Shown: positions 47,930-53,740 of the stretch, in pieces
How positions within the stretch are numbered: the first letter of the stretch is position 1
Layout of the letters: every line of letters starts with the position of its first letter
Source: Chitinophagaceae bacterium
Lineage (GTDB): Bacteria; Bacteroidota; Bacteroidia; Chitinophagales; Chitinophagaceae
Direction of reading: 5' to 3'
NCBI GenBank assembly: GCA_020847395.1
Contig: JADLCD010000151.1
Location: 1-53,740, forward strand
DNA length: 53,740 nucleotides
Program-made: the position numbers and the translations under genes
Notes under the pieces: model-generated
Databases searched by the model: none
The model's input: only the letters and a program-made list of their open reading frames with translations
Told to the model about the DNA's origin: nothing

Positions 47930-49138
47930 ATGACAAAGGAAGAAGCAGAAGCATTATTAAAACGGTATAGCGCCGGTTCGTGCACACCAGAAGAGAAAAA
48001 GGCAATTGAAGCCTGGTATGCTATGCTGGAAAAAGATAGTGACTGGCAATGGAGTGAAGAGGAGAAACAGGTTTATTCCAGTGCGCTTCGCAAAAATGTT
48101 TTTGAAAGCATTTCAGATGAAAAAGGCAAAACCATTGGTTTCAATAAAAGAAGAGTGGTTTGGTGGTCAGTTGCCGCATCTGTTGCTGTTTTTGCAATAT
48201 CTGCCATCGTATATAAAACAATCAATAGTCATTCCCCTACAAATAATGATATTAAAAATATACCCGTTGAAACAAAAGTTGTGTTGCACGATGATGCCTT
48301 ACCAGGCAAAGCCGGAGCAATGCTAACACTTGATGATGGCTCAACAATTTCACTCGACAGTATTGATAGCAAATCCCTGGCAGTTCAGGGTGGAGCGCGG
48401 GTTTCAAATGAAAAAGGACTGCTTGCATATACTGCAACAGATAATGAATCGGATAAAGCTATTTATAATACAATCAGTACAGCTAACGGTCGCCAGTACG
48501 CGATGGTTTTATCAGATGGAACGAAGCTATGGCTTAACGCGTCTTCTTCTGTTCGCTATCCTGTTATATTTCCGGCAGCAACAAGGGTAATTGAAATGAC
48601 TGGTGAAGCCTATTTTGAGGTGGCTGCCAGGTATGACAAAACCGGGAAAAAGAATCCCTTTATCGTTCGGATAAAACATAAAAATGGCACTATTGAAGAG
48701 GTAGAAGTATTGGGCACACATTTTAATGTAAACGCGTATGATGAAGAACCTAATACAACGGTTACTTTGCTTGAAGGCGCGGTTCGGGTAGGCAGGCAGG
48801 GTGTAAAACCTGTATCAATCAGTCCTGGCCAGCAGGCGCAGATTGGTAAAGATATTATAGTAAAAAACAATGCTGATATAGAAGCAGCAACAGCATGGAA
48901 AGATGGACGCTTTGTTTTTCGGAAAGCTGGCATACAGGCTATTATGCGCCAGGCGGCAAGATGGTATGACATAGAAGTGTATTATCCGCAAAAGATTCCG
49001 TCTGATATATTGAGCGGGGGCTTTTCCAAAAATGTAAAGTTGTCGGAGTTTTTGAAGATTCTGGAGTATAGTGAAATAAACGCGACAATTAACGACAGGA
49101 GAGTTGACATTAGTCCTGTTGAAGGAGATAAACGATAA
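47930..49138 (+). CDS. FecR-family anti-sigma factor
   Basis: Protein of 402 residues. The amino cytosolic part (EEAEALLKRYSAGSCTPEEK) binds the sigma factor; one membrane helix lies at about residues 76-95; the periplasmic FecR domain includes YAMVLSDGTKLWLNASS and TGEAYFEVA, VLGTHFNVNAYDEE and VTLLEGAVRV. A DUF4974-type end follows (WKDGRFVFRKAGIQAIMRQ). It relays the signal from the STN domain of the SusC receptor to the sigma factor. Confidence 0.94.
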   Translation: MTKEEAEALLKRYSAGSCTPEEKKAIEAWYAMLEKDSDWQWSEEEKQVYSSALRKNVFESISDEKGKTIGFNKRRVVWWSVAASVAVFAISAIVYKTINSHSPTNNDIKNIPVETKVVLHDDALPGKAGAMLTLDDGSTISLDSIDSKSLAVQGGARVSNEKGLLAYTATDNESDKAIYNTISTANGRQYAMVLSDGTKLWLNASSSVRYPVIFPAATRVIEMTGEAYFEVAARYDKTGKKNPFIVRIKHKNGTIEEVEVLGTHFNVNAYDEEPNTTVTLLEGAVRVGRQGVKPVSISPGQQAQIGKDIIVKNNADIEAATAWKDGRFVFRKAGIQAIMRQAARWYDIEVYYPQKIPSDILSGGFSKNVKLSEFLKILEYSEINATINDRRVDISPVEGDKR

Positions 49139-49144
49139 ATTTTT

Positions 49145-49207
49145 TAGTTGACAATAAAAAAGCCAGAAGTGGTTGCAACACTACTGGCCGAGTATCTGGG
49201 TCAACTA
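49145..49207 (+). promoter_or_regulatory. Folded spacer between fecR and susC
   Basis: TAGTTGAC (49145-49152) pairs perfectly with GTCAACTA (49200-49207), enclosing an imperfect 10-bp stem GCCAGAAGTG / CACTACTGGC (49162-49171 / 49179-49188). No T-run follows. It may lower or tune transcription or translation between fecR and the highly expressed susC. Confidence 0.5.
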
Positions 49208-49261
49208 TTATAACAAAGTCAGGAAAGACTGTTTATTTATTCACCCAAACAAACCAAAGTT

Positions 49262-52200
49262 ATGCAAATTAATGCGCACTTTGTGAGGGGATTTGTTGCA
49301 AATCCCGGAACAATCACCAAAACCCAAAAACTGTATTCTTTTCGCTGGTGGCGAAATAGCCAGTTAAAAAAAACGCTATTTATTATGAAGCTTACTGCCA
49401 TCATTTTATTGACGGCCTGTTTACAGGTAAGCGCCAAAAGTTTCAGTCAGCAGATCACCCTGAATGTAAAAAATGCCTCACTTGAAAAAGTGTTTGATGA
49501 AATTGGTAAACAAAGTGGCTACCAATTTTTCTTCAATGAAAAACTGCTTAGGAAGGCTGAAAGAGTTTCAATTAACCTGGAAAATGCATCCTTACAGCAA
49601 ACACTTGAGCTTTGTTTTAAAAACCAACCGCTTACCTATGCCATTTTTGATAAGACGATTGTGGTAAGAAAAAGAGAAGATGGCACTCAGGGTTCAGAAG
49701 ATGTGCTTCCGCCGGTGGAAATAAAAGGAACTGTTACTGGAGAAAACGGTAAGCCATTGGATGGCGCTTCAATAAAATTAAAAGGAACTGACCGTGGAAC
49801 GGTTACTGATTCCAAAGGAAATTTTGTATTACAATTACCTGATGCCAGCGGAGTGCTGGTAATTTCTTATATAGGATATGAAACAGTAGATGTGCGGGTG
49901 CCTAAATCAGGATCTCTGCAAATCAATTTAAAGCTGTCAGACTTAAAGACAGAAGAAATTGTAGTAGTAGGATATGGCACACAAAAACGAAAAGAAGTGT
50001 CGGGAGCTGTTGCTTCTGTAAAAATGAATGAGTTGAGCACCAATGCTACCAATAACCTGAGCTCTGCACTACAGGGCCGCGTTGCAGGTGTATCGGTAGA
50101 ATCGAACGGTGGCGCTCCGGGTTCAGGATTATCCATTACCATTAGAGGATCAAGCACCTTAGGAAACAATAACCCATTGGTAGTAATTGATGGTATTCCT
50201 TTCGGAAGTCTTGATGGGCTTAATCCCTCAGATATTCAAAGTATAGATATTCTTAAAGATGCTTCAGCCGCCAATATCTATGGCGCAAGGGCTGCAGGTG
50301 GTGTGATAATGGTGACTACAAAATCAGGCAGGAAAAACACCTCTCCCAAAATACAGTTTAATGCAGTTTATGGACAAAACAGTATTCCCAAAAGAATACC
50401 GGTGATGAATAGCGACCAGATCACTAAAATATTTAATGATAACGGTGGTGCATACCCGCTTGGTAATGGTGTAAATACCAATTGGCAGGATGAAATTTTC
50501 CGCAGTGCACCCAACTTTAAAGCGAATGTTGATTTAACCGGCGGCTCTGAAAACTTTTTGTATAGCCTGTCTGGAAGTTATTTGAAACAGCAGGGCGCCG
50601 TTATCCATTCAAATTATTCTAATGCTAATTTCAGGATAAAATCTGTGTATGAAAAAGGCCGGATAAAAGTGGGCGAAACATTTATCTATAACAAAACCGG
50701 CGGCAGGGATTATGCAGGAGGCAGTGCCGACCAGACACATAGTTCTATCATCACCTCTTTGGTAGCTTCTCCTACCGTACCGGTTTACGACCCGGCTAAT
50801 ACCAATGGCGGATGGGGAATGCGCCCTGCGGCATTAAAAAATCTTACCAATATCGTAGCCTTTCTTGATGCTACCAATAATAATAGCAACAATTCAAGCA
50901 TTATTTTGGATGCATTTGCCGAAGTGAGACTGATTGATCAGTTGAAGTATAGATTAAATGTTGGCTATACTACTTACCGCGGCTATCAGAATAACTACCA
51001 GTACCCTTATGCAGATGGCAGCACTACTATTAAGAATCCGATAACCAATGTGGGCTCTTCCATGAGTAATCAATGGCTGGTTGAAAATATTCTTAGTTAC
51101 GAGAAAACAATCGGCGTACATCATTTTTCAGCGATGGCTGGTTATTCAGCACAAAGGGATAGCTCTAATGGCTTTGGTGTTACAGCATATTACCCTGCAT
51201 TAGACCTATATGGCGTATCTGCTGCCACTTCATGGGACAAGCCTTCAGGGTCAACCAGCTCCAGTTCCAGAACATCGCAGTTTGGAAGGATAACTTATTC
51301 TTACGACAGCCGTTATTCCCTGTATGCATCGCTGCGCCAGGATGCTTCATCTATATTTGATGCTGCTTATAACAAAGGAACATTTTATGGCGTTTCTGCG
51401 GCATGGGATGTAAGCAATGAAGCATTTTTCAAAGAGTCATCACTGGCAAACATTGTTGACTATCTTAAGATACGTGGTGGTATAGGCACACTTGGAAATG
51501 ATCGCATCTCCTTATACACTACACAGGCGCTGTTAAGAACCAACTTAAGTTTCGTAACAGATGGCGGAGTGGTTATCGGCACCATACCAAGCGGCGCTCA
51601 ATCACCTAAAAATCTTACCTGGGAAAAATCGAATACAACCAATATTGGATTTGATGCAAGCCTCCTTGGCAACAGACTGAATATTGTTTTTGACTGGTTT
51701 AAAAAACAATCCAAAGGCGTATTGTTAAACGTTCCTATTCCTTTAAGTACCGGTATCAATGGTGCGCCTGCTGTAAACGCCGGTAATATTGACAACAGTG
51801 GTATTGAACTTAGCTTAAGCTACGGCGATAGAAAAAAAGATTGGTCGTATAATATTGGCTGGAATATGGCCGCAATGAAAAATAAAATGGTGGCTGTAAC
51901 CATTGGTAGCGGCAACCAGCAGTTTGGCGATTTGCAAAGAGGTATTGTAGGATACCCACTCGGTGGATTTTTCCTGATCAAAAACCTGGGTACATTCAAA
52001 ACGCAGCAGGAGATAGACTCATATAAAGGTCACTCCGGTGATAAAATACAACCCAACGCAGCGCCTGGTGATCTTAAATTTGAAGATTATAACAATGATG
52101 GCATTATTGATAATAATGATCAGCAATATGTTGGCTCGCCCATTCCCACTTTTGAAACCGGGCTTAGCGGTAATGCTTCATGGAAAAACTTTGATATCAA

Positions 52201-52648
52201 CATATTATTCCAGGGTGTATTCGGCAATAAAATATACAATGGCCCACGCTACTGGATGGAAAAAATGAATGAGTACACTAACTTTTCAAGCGATGCATTA
52301 AACGCGTGGTCTTCAACAAACAGTAATTCAAATTTTCCGCGTTTTATTTTAGCAGATCCTAACCTGAATGCAAGGCAAAACAGCGACAGGTGGCTCGAAA
52401 ACGGTTCTTATGTTCGTTTAAAACGTTTAGAATTAGGTTATACAGTATCACCCGGGTTTACTAAAGAAAGGTTAGGTATTGAAAGAGCAAGGATTTATTT
52501 ATCTGCAGAAAATTTATTTACGATCACAAAATACAGTGGCTTTAATCCTGACTTGGGCAATGGCGGCAATCCGCTTAGCAGAGGTAATGACTGGGGAGGA
52601 TACCCTATCCAGAGAGCAGTTATGGCAGGCATCACCGTATCCTTTTAA
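49262..52648 (+). CDS. SusC/RagA-type TonB-dependent receptor with STN domain
   Basis: Outer-membrane receptor of 1128 residues. A ~40-residue basic leader precedes the signal peptide (MKLTAIILLTACLQVSAKSFSQ), as often in this family. Then come the STN signalling domain (ITLNVKNASLEKVFDEIGK), a carboxypeptidase-D-like domain (IKGTVTGENGKPLDGASIKL), the TonB box region EEIVVVGYGTQKRKEVSG, the plug (GRVAGVSVES, ITIRGSSTLGNNNPLVVIDG) and the barrel ending in AVMAGITVSF. It imports an oligosaccharide or peptide and signals to FecR. The substrate cannot be inferred. Confidence 0.96.
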   Translation: MQINAHFVRGFVANPGTITKTQKLYSFRWWRNSQLKKTLFIMKLTAIILLTACLQVSAKSFSQQITLNVKNASLEKVFDEIGKQSGYQFFFNEKLLRKAERVSINLENASLQQTLELCFKNQPLTYAIFDKTIVVRKREDGTQGSEDVLPPVEIKGTVTGENGKPLDGASIKLKGTDRGTVTDSKGNFVLQLPDASGVLVISYIGYETVDVRVPKSGSLQINLKLSDLKTEEIVVVGYGTQKRKEVSGAVASVKMNELSTNATNNLSSALQGRVAGVSVESNGGAPGSGLSITIRGSSTLGNNNPLVVIDGIPFGSLDGLNPSDIQSIDILKDASAANIYGARAAGGVIMVTTKSGRKNTSPKIQFNAVYGQNSIPKRIPVMNSDQITKIFNDNGGAYPLGNGVNTNWQDEIFRSAPNFKANVDLTGGSENFLYSLSGSYLKQQGAVIHSNYSNANFRIKSVYEKGRIKVGETFIYNKTGGRDYAGGSADQTHSSIITSLVASPTVPVYDPANTNGGWGMRPAALKNLTNIVAFLDATNNNSNNSSIILDAFAEVRLIDQLKYRLNVGYTTYRGYQNNYQYPYADGSTTIKNPITNVGSSMSNQWLVENILSYEKTIGVHHFSAMAGYSAQRDSSNGFGVTAYYPALDLYGVSAATSWDKPSGSTSSSSRTSQFGRITYSYDSRYSLYASLRQDASSIFDAAYNKGTFYGVSAAWDVSNEAFFKESSLANIVDYLKIRGGIGTLGNDRISLYTTQALLRTNLSFVTDGGVVIGTIPSGAQSPKNLTWEKSNTTNIGFDASLLGNRLNIVFDWFKKQSKGVLLNVPIPLSTGINGAPAVNAGNIDNSGIELSLSYGDRKKDWSYNIGWNMAAMKNKMVAVTIGSGNQQFGDLQRGIVGYPLGGFFLIKNLGTFKTQQEIDSYKGHSGDKIQPNAAPGDLKFEDYNNDGIIDNNDQQYVGSPIPTFETGLSGNASWKNFDINILFQGVFGNKIYNGPRYWMEKMNEYTNFSSDALNAWSSTNSNSNFPRFILADPNLNARQNSDRWLENGSYVRLKRLELGYTVSPGFTKERLGIERARIYLSAENLFTITKYSGFNPDLGNGGNPLSRGNDWGGYPIQRAVMAGITVSF

Positions 52649-52673
52649 TATTTAACAACATTAAATTTAAATA

Positions 52674-53740
52674 ATGATGAATAAGATATTTAAGCTGTCA
52701 TTTATAACCCTTGCGGCAACCATAGCCGTTATAATGGGCTGTAAAAAAAGCTTTTTAGAAACCAGCAATCCTAACCAGCTTACTGAAGATAAGTTTTGGA
52801 AAACAGAAGCTGATGTAAAATCTGCGATTGCTTCTGTATATAGCCCTATGCGATTACCGCTAAGCGGTTACTGGGGTGCTTTCAGAGGTTACCAGGATAT
52901 CAATGCGCTGGGCGATGATGTACTCACTATTCCCGGTGGCGAACCTTCAACTATGCAGGTTGCGTATTTTAATAATGATGCGAAAAACGGAGATACGCAG
53001 GATGTTTTTGCCAAGCTGTACAGTTGCATCTACCGGGCTAATTTAGTAATTGAAAATGCCGGTAGTGCAAACATGGATGCAGCTTTAACTAAGAGCTATA
53101 TTGCAGAAGCGAAGTTTTTGCGCGGGCTGAGTTTTTTCATCTTAGCATCAAATTATGGAGATGTGCCACTTAAAACAAGTGTTGCCAAATCTTCTGAAGA
53201 TGCTTTCCTTTTGGGTTCACCTGCTGCAGATATATATCAGCAGGCTATAAAAGATTTTTCTGAAGCAGCAACAGACCTGCCTGTTACAAGACCAACAGGA
53301 GATAAAGGCAGGGTTACACAGGGCGCCGCGCTGGCATTTTTGGGTAAAACTTATCTTTATGTAAAGGATTATCCCAATGCTGAATCCACTTTGGCAAAGT
53401 TGCTTACCGCGCCTTTTGATTATGATCTTATCAGCAACTACGAGGATAATTTTACCGACCATAATGAATTTAATAAAGAATCGGTTTTGGAATGGGTGTA
53501 TGGGCCTTACAACAGTCAGTATAGCCCGTGGAATGAAGAAAGTGGTGGCAATGCTATGTATAATTACCGCCCGCAGCTTACTGGCAGCAATGGAACAGGC
53601 GGATGGTTTAAATATATCCCGTCTCAGTTTGCCATTAAAGAATTTAAAAAAGAAACCAGGCCAAATGGTTCTGACACAAAATTCGACAAGCGCATGTATG
53701 CTACATTCATTTGGAAATATTCTGATTTTGGTGAAACAGA
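52674..53740 (+). CDS. SusD/RagB-type outer-membrane lipoprotein (partial)
   Basis: About 355 residues are present; the gene runs off the window end without a stop. Lipoprotein signal with Cys23 (IAVIMGCKKSFLET). SusD features are NQLTEDKFWKTEADVKSAIASVY (part), the TPR-like KSYIAEAKFLRGLSFFILASNYGDVPL region (part) and AALAFLGKTYLYVKDYPNAE. It starts 26 bases after the susC stop and would form the lid that captures substrate over SusC. Confidence 0.94.
   Translation, partial: MMNKIFKLSFITLAATIAVIMGCKKSFLETSNPNQLTEDKFWKTEADVKSAIASVYSPMRLPLSGYWGAFRGYQDINALGDDVLTIPGGEPSTMQVAYFNNDAKNGDTQDVFAKLYSCIYRANLVIENAGSANMDAALTKSYIAEAKFLRGLSFFILASNYGDVPLKTSVAKSSEDAFLLGSPAADIYQQAIKDFSEAATDLPVTRPTGDKGRVTQGAALAFLGKTYLYVKDYPNAESTLAKLLTAPFDYDLISNYEDNFTDHNEFNKESVLEWVYGPYNSQYSPWNEESGGNAMYNYRPQLTGSNGTGGWFKYIPSQFAIKEFKKETRPNGSDTKFDKRMYATFIWKYSDFGET

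Noticed and set aside
1-53740. CRISPR array, tRNA or rRNA genes, transposase or integrase genes
   Set aside because: Read for repeat-spacer patterns, tRNA T-loop sequences and recombinase motifs; none was convincing. GTTCGAA in ilvA is part of its coding sequence.

Overview
The window reads as a chromosomal segment of a Bacteroidota bacterium, most likely a Chitinophagaceae-type soil or freshwater heterotroph. The evidence is SusC/SusD outer-membrane proteins driven by a FecI/FecR pair, many short lipoproteins ending their signal in CKK, promoters of the TTTG-N19-TAnnTTTG type, an almost complete lack of Shine-Dalgarno sequences, and family-specific proteins (DUF6364 antitoxin, ORF6N proteins, prefix-domain membrane protein). 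I see no rRNA, tRNA, CRISPR array, transposase or phage structural gene.

Layout. 0.4-5.2 kb: an APC permease followed by betaine-aldehyde dehydrogenase and choline dehydrogenase, a choline-to-glycine-betaine osmoprotection cluster. 5.2-12 kb: accessory genes (TlpA-like lipoprotein, PadR regulator with a membrane partner, saccharopine-dehydrogenase-like enzyme, PIN/DUF6364 toxin-antitoxin pair, polysaccharide deacetylase lipoprotein). 12-22 kb: core metabolism and envelope (glnS, sucD, an MlaF/MlaE lipid transporter preceded by a kinase-fold-like gene, a malic enzyme fused to a phosphotransacetylase domain, and a CLC channel with CBS domains). 22-25.3 kb: an S41 protease-like lipoprotein gene bracketed by a direct repeat of the clc 3' end, then a broken Uma2 gene. 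25.4-28.1 kb: an ECF sigma factor overlapping a four-helix membrane protein, and a large helical-repeat protein.

28.3-40.0 kb: a branched-chain amino acid locus, leuA-leuB then ilvE-ilvD-[ORF6N genes]-ilvB-ilvN-ilvC-ilvA. Between leuB and ilvE lies what I consider the best find: a complete transcription attenuator, with a promoter, a 32-codon leader peptide containing four Val codons followed by three Ile codons, a possible antiterminator helix and a strong intrinsic terminator. leuC and leuD are absent from the locus. The ilv operon is interrupted by about 1.1 kb carrying tandemly duplicated ORF6N genes whose coding sequence contains a recurrent palindrome with differing but self-complementary outer arms, a possible recombination or diversification site.

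40.1-47 kb: a small lipoprotein and glutamate synthase gltB-gltD, which supplies the amino donor for the transamination steps encoded nearby. 47.2 kb to the end: an ECF sigma factor, FecR anti-sigma factor, STN-containing SusC receptor and (partial) SusD lipoprotein, a substrate-induced nutrient uptake module continuing beyond the window.
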